Positions 32,522-44,008 of a stretch of DNA of 64,000 bases are shown one piece after another. Numbering within the stretch: the first letter of the stretch is position 1; each line of letters starts with the position of its first letter. Below the pieces are notes generated by a model that made no database searches, had not been told where the DNA came from, and saw only the letters and a list, made by a program, of their open reading frames with translations. The stretch comes from Gonapodya prolifera JEL478 (taxonomy: Eukaryota > Monoblepharomycota > Monoblepharidomycetes > Monoblepharidales > Gonapodyaceae). The translations under genes were made by a program, and so were the position numbers. Location of the stretch: NCBI GenBank assembly GCA_001574975.1, contig KQ965734.1, forward strand, positions 670,249 through 734,248, read 5' to 3'.

Positions 32522-33902
32522 ATGCCCGTGAACGTGGCTTGCCCCCAAGCGCTCCCTCCGGCGAATATGTCGGCGGTCGACATGCAGCTCGGTAACTTCA
32601 CACGCGCCGACACCATTTCCGACGGCATGACGCCCATCTGTCGCATCCTCAAGCTCGAATGCTCCCAAGCTGCAAGACGCGCGTGAAAAGTGCGAAAAAA
32701 TCCATGATATATGCAACACAGGTGCGTTTGAAAGCCCTGTCACCCCCGCGGTCACATTCCCAGTATTTTTTTCGGTTTGACTCTCCTCAACCTTGCTTGT
32801 CAGCGCCCACCATCACCGTCCCACTGGTGGGCGATGTGGTGAAACCTTTCCGAACCCGTTTGACAAGCTTGGGCATCACGTGCGACGATGTGACCCTTAA
32901 CATGATGGTCATTTTCTGTCATCGCGTCACTTGGAATTATGTTTGCTGTATACGGAGTACACAAAACAATTCAGATCTCCACCCGAGTTGGTGACACAAA
33001 GGAGGTACGTTCGAGATGAGAAGGTCCACTCCACAAGTGCGAAGCCCCACACAACATAATACGCGACTTACCATTTTCATCATCAAATCAGAGGTCAGTA
33101 AATTGGTTGGCAAGGTCAAACTGCTCGTCAAAGATGTGTCACCGTTGCAAGTGTTGGCATCTCATCTTGACACCGGGTGTGGTATGTATATACGTTTTCC
33201 GCGAGTTTGGTCGAGCACACCTCGCTTTGCTGTGCTCTATTACTAAGCTACCTACCCCTCCTCCTTTCCTTTTTCAGATCAGCTCGTAGCATATGCCCAC
33301 GCGTTTTGCACAGATGTTTGTCAATTTCTTTCGGATATGGCGCACGAGGCAGAAAATCTTCACAGGCTGTACAGCGAAGCAACGAGCTGGAACGGCATGT
33401 TTTGGAAAACCGGTGCATTTTTGTGAGTTTTCGCATTCAAATGGTGTCTTTCAAGGGGATACCTGAGGAAGCGCAGAACTCCCAACGTTTTGAGTTTTTT
33501 TTTTTTTGCAGTATAAGCATGCTTTCTTTCCAGAATGTCCAAATGAGAGGTCACTGGTACTGGTTTTAGCCAGGTTTCAGCGACAGAAGCCAAAACCTAG
33601 GAGCCGTTGGCCTTGCCATCAGCACTGTTGGTGGAGTATGGAGCGACGACCTTGTCTCGCAACTCAAAGGTCTCTTTGCTAGTATCAAGAAGGAAGTTGA
33701 GCTGCTCGAGGAAAATCTGGACTCTGTGGAAGATATGGCGAGGAAACTTGGGGTCCACCTGCAGCGACGTGATCTTGTAATGACTGTCACCAAATATTTC
33801 CAGTCTTGGATTAATAGATATTTTTGTTTTTGTTTCACACGGTCTCGACCAAACTTTCTCACCACACCTCACCCATCTACCCTTTCCTCTTCTCTCCGAT
33901 GA
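32522..33902 (+). CDS. seven-exon gene of unknown function
   Basis: Assembled from exons too short to stand out as open frames: 32522..32591, 32677..32721, 32804..32907, 32975..33004, 33094..33181, 33278..33422, 33581..33902; phases agree, 267 aa. The predicted protein is helical: LDAREKCEKIHDICNT, TITVPLVGDVVKPFRTRL, VSKLVGKVKLLVKDVSPLQV, DQLVAYAHAFCTDVCQFLSD, LGAVGLAISTVGGVWSDDLV, then a charged helix KKEVELLEENLDSVEDMARK. No family is recognised. The GLAISTVGGVW segment is hydrophobic enough for a single membrane pass. Exon 4 is only 30 bp and uses a CAGAG acceptor choice afterwards, so boundaries there are less sure. The tail after residue ~240 (RYFCFCFTRSR) looks less protein-like and may hide a last intron. 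Confidence 0.55.
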
Positions 33903-34218
33903 AAGAGAGGAGGATGGAAGTGGACCGCGCACAAATAGGCGGCTGCGGTCGCTGTCGTGTCCAAAGCCCCAGAACTGAGCGAGGAATCGCACGCGCAGAG
34001 TCTGCATTCGGAGAGACCGTTTCGCCGTCGGACGCTGCGTGGGAGAGGCAATTGCAGCGGAAGAGTTCGCAGGGAGGGGCAATCCAGCACACGACCAGCG
34101 AACACACCTGCCATTCCATTTTTCTGGTGCAAAGAGCGAGACACATTCCACACTCGCGAAACCGCCGTCTCCTCTCGCTCTCACCCTCTCCCTCGCCCTC
34201 GCACACCCCCACCCGGCA
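33903..34218. other. promoter region of the CHERP-like gene
   Basis: 316 bp, CT-rich near the start codon (CTCTCGCTCTCACCCTCTCC). No coding exon seen. Confidence 0.45.
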
Positions 34219-37200
34219 ATGGCGGGCGAGGCGGAGCGCACTCGGCTGGCAACTGCACTCGGCGAGCCCATGAGCGCAGTCGACAGATTCGAGTTCCTCG
34301 TGCAAGCAGTCATGCGCACGTGCACGCCTGACACCATTCGCGAGGCAAAGGATTGGGCTCTCGATAGGTGCCGCACCGTCGAGCAGTTTGATGCAATGCT
34401 CGCGGTCCTCGCGAGTGCGCAGCAGGCAGCGAGCAAATTCGAGGCAAGGCTTTATGCAGTGTATCTTGTCAATGATGTGCTGGCGCACAGGTGCGTTTTG
34501 GGGGTGGGGTTCGAGCAACGGAGGCTGTCGAGCAAAGCGAGACCCGAGGCCTAAGCACAGCAAGGTGCTGTCCGAGGACACGCGTGTAGCGAGCGTGTCC
34601 GCCGGAGGCAAGTCATCCGCGGAGCGAACCCGAGGCCTAAGCGCGAAGCGCTGACGGAGGAGTCCGCCGGAATGATACGGAGCAGAGCATACGTTTGAAA
34701 CAGCGGGCGGGTAGTTCGAGGAGAGAGCGATTCGAGGAGATTCGGATTGTGGGACAGTAGAGAGGAGGGAAGTCGAGAGACTATTCAGCAGACGCTGGAG
34801 AATGAGAGAGAGAGTAAGGAGCAGATGCTGGAGAAGGACAGAGAGGGCAATGAACGGATGCCTTGAACAATGGGAGAACCGGTGTGGGAAAATGACTGGG
34901 GGTCGACTTGGGACGGAAAGAGGAGGCGCGTGTGGACAGAGACAACGGAACATGTCCGGAAAAGGAAATCGAGAGAGCAGGTTTTGAGGCGACGACATAT
35001 TCTCTTGCGGCGTGGAAAACGAAACACCGCTCTCTCCTCCTCCATCACTCAACCACCACCAACAGCGACCGCCGCAAACTCGCTCCAGCCAAATCCGCGA
35101 TCCTCTCCAACGCGCCCGCGCTCCTGGCCTCGTCCCTCGCCGCCACGTCCGACAAGGACAAGATCGCCAAAGTCCACAAACTTGTCGACATTTGGGCCCA
35201 GAAGGCGTATTTTGCGGATGCGGATATCGCGTCGATACGGGAGGCTATTAGGGAGAGGCAGAAGCGTGCGTGTGCCGTCGTTACTGCCCTATTTGCCTCG
35301 TGTCCTTTTGCTCACCCGACACCCCTTTGTCAACTCGTCGACGTCCCTCATCCCGTCACCACACACACCCATCTCCCTCCCACATCTAGCCGCCCCCACA
35401 CCGCCCGCCACTCGTCCCGCGCAATACGCACACGCTCCTCCTCCCACACCTCCCACCGCTACCGTCCCTCCTCCATTCCCAACTCAATCTCAACTCCCCA
35501 TCCCGCACATCCCGGGCCTGCCACACATCCCTGGCGTGCCCCCACAGTTCCCCTTCCAGGTCCCGGGAGTCCCGGGGATCGCGCCCAATCCGGCGTTTCC
35601 GGTGGGAGGTGTCGGGTTCCCCGGTATTCCCGGCATCCCAGGACTTCCCGGAGTTCCGGGCTTCCCCGGAGCAATGGGGGCACCCGGTGTTCCTGGAGTC
35701 AACCCCATGTTCGGAAGACCTCTTGTTCCCGGGGCTCCCGCAGTCACAACGGCACAACAGGCTGTTCCTGCGCTCACCCCCGCGGCCCCCCACCCCGCCG
35801 CAACAGCAGGATCCCCACCTTCGAACCCAACGCCTTCCTTCACTCCACCCGTCCGGCCCGTCACCTCCAGCGCACCCACCACATCAACCTCATCCGACCC
35901 ACCCCGCCGACCCCGCCTCGCCTCGCCCTCGCCCTCGCCCTCCCCGCCGCGAGATCGCCCGCCCACGCCGCCGAGGAAGCGCGAAGGCCGGTGGGGGAAG
36001 GAAGCCCCCAGCGGTGGCACCACCGAGAGCGCCAAACCACCCTCCGACGGCAGCACACGGTGGGGCAAACCGGCACAGTCCGGCAGCGTGGTCGCCGACC
36101 TGCCCGCCCCCGCATCGTCGACAGGCCCGCCAACACCCGTCCCCACGTCGTCGCTCCCTGCGCACCTCCTACCTGCGTCTCTGCTCGTCCCGCTGTGCCC
36201 GCCCTCGCGCCCCGCATACGCTCCCGTGTCGGTGGCGATGCTGCGGCTCGTGGCCGTGCGGACTGAAGTGGAGCGCAAGGGAGCAGGAGCAGGCAGCGGG
36301 GCGGACGGCTCCAAGAGAGCCGAGGTTGTCGTGGCGGTGGACGAGATGCTTGGGGGGTGGGATGCCGTGCGCGCGGCGGTGGGTGCGTTTGGCGGAGGGA
36401 GGGACAAGGAGGGCAAGGAAGGGGAGGGAGGCGAAAGGGGGGAGGACGAAGTGCATAAGGGCCCCAGGTACGATGGGGAAGGGTGGGAGGTAGGGTACCT
36501 CGACTTTTGGTACGACAAGGTCCGCGCCGCTCGTGCGGCGTCTGCTGCGTCGGGGGACGGCGGCGGCTCCGGGTGGGCTCGGAGCGTGTCGGGAGGTCCT
36601 ACAGGGGACGACGATGATGATAAGCCCTACCTGTCTGAGGACGAGGTGGAGGAGAGGCTCAAGGCCGTGGGCGTGGTTCCGGGAGGGAAGAAGGACAGTG
36701 GCAGTCGGTGGGACAGGGCCGCGAGCAGGGGGAGCGGGACACGTTGGCTCAAGGGCGGTAGCAGGAGTCGAAGTCGGAGTCGGAGTAGTGGGCGGGGTAC
36801 AGGGAATAGTAAGAAGAGAAAAGCGGGAGGTCGGAGTGAGAGTGTCAGTGGGAGTCGGAGTCGAAGCAGGAGCAGGTCCAGGTCGGGCTCTCGTCCGCGA
36901 TCGTCGGGGCGCAAGCGGCGGAAAGACGGTGGGAAGGACAAAGGACGGAAGCGACGAGAGGGGCGCAGTAGGAGTCGGAGTCCCAGCCGGTCCAGGAGCA
37001 GCAGGTCGAGGAGCCGGTCGCGAAGCCGCTCCAGAAGCAGGTCCAGGACGAGGTCGAGAACACGGTCCCGGTCCCGCTCACGCTCCCGATCTGCGAGTCC
37101 GGGCTGGAAGAGACACAAGAGCCCGTCTTCGTCCCGGCGATCAGGTGGTGGTGGTGGATGGCGGGATGATGGTGGGGGCGCTCGAGGCGGCGGGTGGGAA

Positions 37201-37800
37201 AGAGGTGGTTTCGGTGGAGGTGGGTTTGGAGGAGGCGGTCGAGGTCGGGGAAGAGGGGGAGGTGAGTGGTGAGGGGCAGATTCTCGTTCCAAGAGGATGA
37301 CTGACTGGGATTTTGTCACTGTCTAGGATGGTCCGACGGATACTCTGGGGGACAAGGGGGTTTGGGTAACGGCGGTGGAGGTGCAAATTTTGGCGCCCCT
37401 GGTTTTGGTGGTGGTGGTGGTGGTGGCGGCGGGCCAACTGGTGGGACAGGTGACCCCTTCGAGTCCTTCCGTCGGGCCAAGTCGTACGCATTCGCGCCAG
37501 GGAGGGGAAGGGGGGCCGGAACGAGGGAGGAAGAATCGTGTTTCAAATGTGGTCGGGTGAGTGCTGGCTTTGTGGTCTGCTTTCTGTGTGGAAGAATACT
37601 GATTGGGTTTCGTGTTCGTGTTTTCGTCAATGAAATGCGTGTGTGATGGGCATCTTGTCGATTTGCCTCGGCATGGTACCACCGCCTTTCGCTTTCACGA
37701 CCATTAACATCGTTACTGGCTGGTGCCTTTGGGGACACAGCCCGGTCATTTTGCGAGGGAATGTCCTGAGATCGAGCCGTGGAAGACGAGGGGATTGTAG
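34219..37800 (+). CDS. CHERP-like CID/RS-domain splicing-associated protein
   Basis: Likely nuclear pre-mRNA processing factor. Exons 34219..34490, 35066..35265, 35390..37261, 37327..37556, 37741..37800; phases agree, 877 aa. Residues 1-157 form a CTD-interacting domain (CID): FEFLVQAVMRTCTPDTIREA, YAVYLVNDVLAHSDRRK, KVHKLVDIWAQKAYF. A Pro/Gly stretch with collagen-like PGxPG repeats follows, then PPTPPRKREGRWGK, then YDGEGWEVGYLDFWYDKVRA, which resembles the EGWE...YEFFRAKMRAR block of animal CHERP. Next come a long Arg-Ser domain, a Gly-rich block and a CCHC zinc knuckle (CFKCGR joined across a splice to PGHFAREC) at the very C-terminus. Unlike animal CHERP I see no N-terminal SURP domain. 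The first intron is 575 bp. Confidence 0.8.
34537..34643. repeat. short direct repeat inside an intron
   Basis: ACCCGAGGCCTAAGC occurs at about 34542 and 34628 inside the first intron of the CHERP-like gene, each preceded by AGCGA. Too short to classify. Confidence 0.4.
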
Positions 37801-38083
37801 CGATATGCGGCTACAACATGCACACTGTAAACATAAATACTCTTCCCCAAACTCCTAATGAGGATGCAATACTCTCTGAGAAAGATCTTCCCCTGTGGCT
37901 TCCAAGTGGCCTTCGGAGCTGACGAAATATCTTTTTGTCTGCGCAAGTATTTTAGAGACATTTGACTTCGGGCAATTTCTTAACGCAAACTGTACAAAAA
38001 CGAAAACAAGAAGCAAAGTTCCAGAAATAAAGCCAATTATCCAAGGACAGAGGCCCATACGAATGACGCCACGACTTCCTCCT

Positions 38084-39854
38084 TTACTCCACTTTCACCC
38101 TTCCCTGTACTCCCCACTTCTCATCCTTCCATTTCCCACCAATCCAATTAATAAGAAAGTCCACTGGGATCGCCACAGGCATTAAAAGGACCCACACCAC
38201 ATCCCATAATGTCCGCGGCTGCAGTTTCATTATCATCTTGGTCTCGTTTGGGAGTTCTAGTCGTGACCTTTCCTCTACTTCTCCGTTTTTAATAAAAGGG
38301 TCCACTTTTGGGAAATGGCCGGTGTCATAGAACGAGTCCATCAATGCGTCCTTTTCGAGGAATCGGTCTCGCAACCACGACGTGAATGAAGCCGGAGGAG
38401 CTGGAGCGCCTGAAGTAGGTGAGGTCGCCGAGGAAGCGGACGACGGGGAAGGAGATGGGGTGCGGGATGATGTTGGTTCCGCCGAAGCTTCCTCGTCACC
38501 TTCAGCTATTCCTGGAATCTCATCAGCACTCCATCTACGCAAGTGTATCGCCAGCCTTCGGACTTTCTGTCGTCCATTGTGAAACGCTCCTGGACCAATT
38601 GCATCGAATGGGTACGCCCCACCAGCTGCCGGTGTGCCCGGCTTGCGGCAGCCGACATAGCCTATGGTGAAGTCCCATAACTGCGTGGGGGGGTTGGGCA
38701 GAGCGGCAAACGAAGCGTGAAGGCCGGCAGATTTCGGAAGGAGGACGTTGCGGTACGGGTATGGAACCTCAGCATCACTTGGAAGTTTGAGCTCGCGGCG
38801 GAGGTACTCGACCGATTTTTCCTGATTAGAGCCATACAGGAGGGTGCCCTCTGGGAACAGTATTAGGGTAAGAGGTAGAGATGGTGATGTGTTGCGTAGA
38901 AGAGCATCGAGAAAAGATGTGGCAGGAGCTGAGCGGCCAAACTTCACCTGTAAAGGGTAGGAGTAAAACAATTTTGGGAACTGTATCAATCTGGGCATTT
39001 GTTCTTTTCTCCGAGAACCACAACTCTCTGTCCGCCATATTGGCCCATCACGAAGAGACCCAAGGATACCCCCTCACACACACTTCACATCCCATTCCCC
39101 AACTATTCTTCAGGCGATGGAACTCACAAAGATGAACTCAAACATTCTCATTCCCCAACCATATATTGGTAATGATGCCATGTCTGCCCTTAAAATGATC
39201 TTGACGTCCGATGAACGATCAACGTCGAGATGAGTAGTGAGGAGCCAGAGGTCCCACCAGTCCAGAAACGTCTTGCATGACATAAAGAGAATGAAATGCC
39301 TTACACACCAGCGCTCTCGTCAACCAAGAGATGGATGTAGAGCTCACCTGGTGGTTCGCGATCCAAACAACTCTTTTGTCACCGCCGGTCCGGGCCCATT
39401 CGTCGATTACTTCCTTTTTCCCCACCACCTCTACGACACATGGTGAAAAGACCCAACTCTGAAGGGCCATGAGCCTCGTCCAGGCTCTCTGAGTAGCGCG
39501 CACCCACAGGCGGGCCAAGTTTACGTCAATCCGCCAGAGGAGCGCCGCCGGCAGCTGGCATAACACGAGAATCGAGGATCCAAGGGATAAAAATCCCCAG
39601 AAAGCGACGAGGAGCAGTGGCCAGAAGAAGGGTGGTTCAGGTAGGACGGAATACATCTTTTGTTTTGCATCGACGGGGTCAGCGGGCTTGGAATTTGATG
39701 CATCGCGGTCAGATGGTGAGGCTCCTGATTGCGAGGTGGCTCTTGAAGTGCCGGTGTCTTCGAAAGCACGTGATCCGTCACAGTCTGTCCTAGCGCTAGG
39801 AATGCCGTCGCTCATTGCAGAAGATGCGCGAAGCGGCTCTGATAAATCGGGCAT
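38084..39854 (-). CDS. PlsC-type lysophospholipid acyltransferase
   Basis: Membrane acyltransferase of the LCLAT1/AGPAT group, which adds acyl chains to lysophospholipids in the ER. Exons 39854..39348, 39271..39128, 38947..38084; phases agree, 504 aa. The start is ATG of MPDLSEPLRAS. After a polar Ser-rich tail comes a membrane segment (FFWPLLLVAFWGFLSLGSS). The catalytic motif is rebuilt by the first splice: WIANHQ joined to TFLDWWDLWLL gives NHQTFLD, a proper HX4D. Next come KIILRADMASLPIYGWGMRM, FEFIF, the acceptor-binding LILFPEGT, LLPKSAGLHASFAAL and a C-terminal hydrophobic pair (LWDVVWVLLMPVAIPVDFLI). A ~45-residue Ser/Pro insert lies before the end. The second intron (180 bp) could contain a small extra exon; its placement is the least certain point. 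Confidence 0.85.
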
Positions 39855-40042
39855 CGGGGGGTGCTTCAAACTCGACTTCTTGTCCTGATTCAACGGTGGG
39901 TTCTTCCTTGCGCTGTCACGTTACGTTTCGTTTGAAACGTTTGAAACCCATCCCTTTCCCTGGAATTGTCTTGTACATTCAAATGCAATTACCACCTAAT
40001 TCCAGCGCTAATACCACTAAATTTCTTCGGATTTTTGCATTT

Positions 40043-40935
40043 CTACGCCGCAGCTGCACTTCCAGCTGAGTGGTTTCTCTCTTCGACCACCTTCGCCCAC
40101 TTCGCACCCCTCCAAGCAGCCATGGCCACGCCAAACCACAAAGCAGCACCGGCCCAAAGAAGCCATCGCGACCAGAAGAGCGCGGTGCACCTGGAAGGCG
40201 TGTACTCGTCTCCAACGACAGGTCGGTAGATGTAGTTTGTGCAAATTGAGCCGTACGGGCTTATAGAGAGGATGGCAAGGACGACATCGAGAACCAGAGT
40301 GAGAACGGAGAAGAAGAGCACAGACGAGCTGTTCCAAGGCAAGGGGTTACCGACGAAGTGGGGGGGAGGGAGGCAAGACCACGTACTAAAATTTTGGTCG
40401 CAGCCACCACGCCCACTTTCTTCCAGACATGAATGATCCGACCAGCGCAAACAGTGAACTCCAGACGCTTGCGATTAGGACAGCAGCAGTCCATCCCCTA
40501 TTGGAGGTGTCTGACGAGAGTTGCGCGGCGAGAGATGCGGAAGATGCGAGGACAGAGAGGGAAACTAGAGCAGCGAGGAGCAGAACAACAAACGTTGTCG
40601 ACCGCTGGGGCAACTTTAAACAATGATCGCGGATAGTGATGCAAAGGATTACCACCCACATATCTCTGCAATAAAGTGAGCTCATCGACAGGAGTCTCGA
40701 CCTCAATTACTGTTAGCGGTGGGCGATACCAGGAGTAGGGTGAGTAGGGTGATTGCGATTGAATCACGGTCACGGTCGGAGATCCGTATGGCGAATTCGA
40801 TATCACGTGCACAGGTGGGGCGGAATATGCACCGGGATAGCCATACGGTTGTGGTGGCGGCAGAGGTTGTGCAGGAGCAGACATTTCCGGATTGCGAGAG
40901 GTGGACCTGGACTCGAGGTAGCCGGACTTGCTCAT
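40043..40935 (-). CDS. four-transmembrane protein with Pro/Tyr-rich N-tail
   Basis: Exons 40935..40660, 40604..40417, 40328..40043; phases agree, 249 aa. The first ~90 residues are a cytosolic-type Pro/Tyr/Ser tail (PLPPPQPYGYPGAYSAPPVH). Four hydrophobic segments follow: TTFVVLLLAALVSLSVLASS, AVLIASVWSSLFALVGSFM, SVLFFSVLTLVLDVVLAILS and WLLWAGAALWFGVAMAAWRG. The layout resembles MARVEL or tetraspan proteins but no diagnostic motif is seen, and I do not assign a family. The 55-bp first intron uses the CAG before CGGTCG; an acceptor 9 bp upstream would also keep the frame. Confidence 0.72.
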
Positions 40936-41411
40936 TGGTAAGTCAGGACTTTTCTGGGCTTGAGAGTTGGATTCGCGCTTGGTTTCTCTCTCGTCTGATT
41001 CTCAAGCTGATTAGTTGGTTTAGCTTGATTTTCCCCAGTTTGATTCACGGTCTCATTCCATTGATTTTGCGACTCCAGGCCTCAGCAACAATACTTGGGT
41101 CCCCTGTTTTGCGCATTTTTTGCTTCTGCAAGAATCCAACGAAACCCCACCGACCCTTTCCTGTCTTCCTTCTGCGGGAAAGTATAGAATGCATTCATCT
41201 ATTTTCCGGCCCGGATAAAGGTCCGGCGAAACTTTGTCACAAAAGTCTTCTTTTCCTCTTCCCTTTTTTGTAAATTAATTTATAAAGCTTTGATCCCGCG
41301 TTTGCCCGATTGAATTAACCCATTGCCGGAAGCATGGGTTGCGAACACAAAATGCTAAGGCGTGAGCACGTAAGAGAGGAAATAAAGAAAACCCGAATTA
41401 AGTAAAGTGGA
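40936..41411. other. divergent promoter region
   Basis: 476 bp between the four-TM gene (leftwards) and the rhodanese-PTP gene (rightwards). No exon identified. Confidence 0.45.
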
Positions 41412-43900
41412 ATGGGAAAGGTGCGGGAAAGGATGTCCCTATTTCTCGTGACAGGGAAACCCAAAGGCGCAAAGTTTGGGAGGGTGTACAACGGCCCGGC
41501 TTACCCACCCGTTATCCCCTCTGACCCCAATTTCCCCATGCAGCCTTCAAACTTTCCGGCGGTCCAGCCGGAGGTTGTTGGTCGCCTACTTGGGTCGCCG
41601 GCCGAGAGCTCAGTTGGACACCCAGAGTCGGATGTCAGGACGTCATCCCAATCATTCCTCTTGGTCGATGTCCGTCCGCTCGCCGAATATTCTAGAGGGC
41701 ACCTCGCGGGAGCTGTTCATCTCAGCATTCCGACCACGTTGTTGAAACGGGAGGGATTCACGATCGATAAGATATCTCCGCTCGTGTCAAGCGAAACGAG
41801 ACGAGCGCTAACGAGTCTGGGAACATTTTCACTCGTTATTGGTGAGCAATACTAACAGGGGGACTACCATTACATGGATTGCGATGGATGGGTGCTGACC
41901 TCATTGTTACGATTTGCGGTGGATAAGTCTACGATGCCGAATCGGAGCAACCGGCACCGAACACCCCCTTATCAGCAACGATGGCGAAGTTTGATAAAAT
42001 TGCCCCACGGAATTGCAACATATGTTTCCTTGCGGGGGGTTTTGGAAAGGTTCAACAGAAGGTGGGACATCCCTTCAAGCACGCTTGCCCACCATGGGCC
42101 CGAGTTGCATAACGATGCATGTTATGATTAGTTCCCCGAGCACATTTCGCGGCCCCCCCGCACGGCACAGCTTGACACGACCGGACTTTCCCTTTATTTA
42201 CCAGCCTCCGCTCCTCCTACTCCCGCTACATCCGACAATATCGATTCCGCTCTCGTTACGTCACAACTTCCTCTTCATGGCGGCTCACGCTCGGGCGCCA
42301 GTGTACCCACCGGTTCACTGGGCTCCGCTTCACGAGGAACGTCAAAGTTTTTGTATGGGACTAATGTGGAAACGGAACCACCCGCGACTTACAGGGTACT
42401 TAGGCAGCGATCGGGTGCAACTCTTAGCCCTGACCTTACCCGAGCTTCGCTTCCGAGCTTCATTGTGAAAGTTGCCACTCATGAACATCCGCGGGAGGAG
42501 CTGCGGAGAAAGTTTCTAACACTGCAGAAAGAAGAGAATGCTAGAATGTACCTTGCAGAGAAAGCTGGCGGGCCAACTGACCGTGAGTGTTCCCTTTTGT
42601 AGAGCAATAGAGAGCTGATACTAAGCGTCAAACTTCCAGCATTCTCCGTTTCGGTGGGAATCGAGTCTGGATTCAAAAATCGATATATGAACATCTGGCC
42701 GTGTAGGTTCATTGAATTGCTTACGTCTGCGTGAACTCATCAAGCGTTGGGACAGACAACTACAACCGTGTTCATTTGCACTCGTCCACGACCGGCTCCG
42801 ACTACATCAACGCATCGCACGTGCGCACTGTTCGGTTATTTTCGCCAGCACTTACTTCATCGGGCCCGAGAGATGGGGTTACAAACCCCGCGCTGGAAGA
42901 GTTTGTGTGTACACAAGGCCCCATCGCCGACACTGTTGCTGACTTCTGGCAAATGGTACGTTTCTCCGTGAACGTCACCTTTCTATCGGGACTGCACTTT
43001 TTCCATGCAGGTGTGGCAGGAGAACAGTCGCTTGGTTGTTATGCTTGCGAGAGAGAACGAGTCTGGTCGACGAATGTGCCATAAGTATGCTACCGAAACG
43101 CAGCGATTTTCTTTCTGACGGATGTTTTCTAACGAAGAACTTATCGTTGCAACAGGTATTGGCCAACGTCGGACCAGCCAGTAATGGACCTCTCTATACA
43201 CATGTCCGTTCGCTTCCTTTCGTCGTGGGATCATCCGCACTCAACTTCAACAATTACTTGTCGCCTTCTTGAGGTCTCTTGGCGAGATAGCAGCGTATCA
43301 GTCGAATCAGTTGTTTCTCGAACTATCATTCAAGTGGTTTTCGAGGGCTGGGATGACCATGGTGTCCCGGAAGTGAAAGAATTGTCAAGACTACTCCAGG
43401 TTTATGACGAAGCGATGCAGGTTATACGGATCGTTGAAGGCAGTTCTGCGTTTGGTCCATCAATCATCCATTGCTCTGCTGGATGTGGACGCAGCGGAAC
43501 TTTCTGTGCCCTCCGGTGGATAGATAAAGTCACCCGAGGAGGGAAGGAACTTGACAGTAGCTGGGCCAAGGAGCACACTGGTGACGACGTTATATTCGCG
43601 ATTGTGCGGAGATTGAGGGAGCAGCGATTACTGTGAGTTTATCTCTTGAGGCGAATGAGTTCATTGAGCGTAGAGCGTCTTCGCATCGACAGGCTGGTCC
43701 AAACATTCTCCCAGTTTTGCCTCCTGTACGAGACACATCTCCAAAATGCTGCTCGTGGAGGGAATACTTCCCCAACCGATTTAGCCGCTAGAGCATCCTA
43801 TGGTGACTGGCTACGTGCGAGGTTGTCACCAGTATTATTGAACTCAAAAAGCGCACAGAATGAAAAATTACCCAAACGGCCTCGTGCTCCTTGTACGTAA
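41412..43900 (+). CDS. rhodanese-domain protein tyrosine phosphatase (Pyp type)
   Basis: Classical protein tyrosine phosphatase with an N-terminal rhodanese/CDC25-like domain, the layout of fission-yeast Pyp1/Pyp2, which dephosphorylate stress MAP kinases. Exons 41412..41841, 41928..42061, 42132..42582, 42640..42702, 42756..42955, 43011..43084, 43156..43632, 43693..43900; phases agree, 678 aa. Rhodanese residues ~80-215: LLVDVRPLAEYSRGHLAGAV, VYDAESEQ, and FLAGGFGKVQQK at the active-site edge; whether the domain is catalytic is unclear. A disordered Ser/Thr linker follows. The PTP domain shows RYMNIWPYNYNRV, SDYINASHV, TQGPIADTVADFWQMVWQ, CHKYWPT, the WPD-loop equivalent WDDHGVP, the signature HCSAGCGRSGT (catalytic Cys ~555) and LVQTFSQFCLLYE. 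All catalytic residues are present, so it should be active. Confidence 0.9.
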
Positions 43901-44008
43901 TAATACCAAAAGCAGGTTTAATGCAACGAGAAATTGTACAATTGTTACATTCGTTCATCTATTCATCTTTTTCAATCTTATAAAAATCAAAAACAAATAC
44001 ATCCCAGC

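Noticed and set aside
38948-39127. Extra exon reading KRTNAQIDTVPKIV in the acyltransferase gene
   Set aside because: It enters in phase but leaves in the wrong phase for the next exon, while the direct junction FEFIF to VKFGRS is in phase at a strong acceptor.
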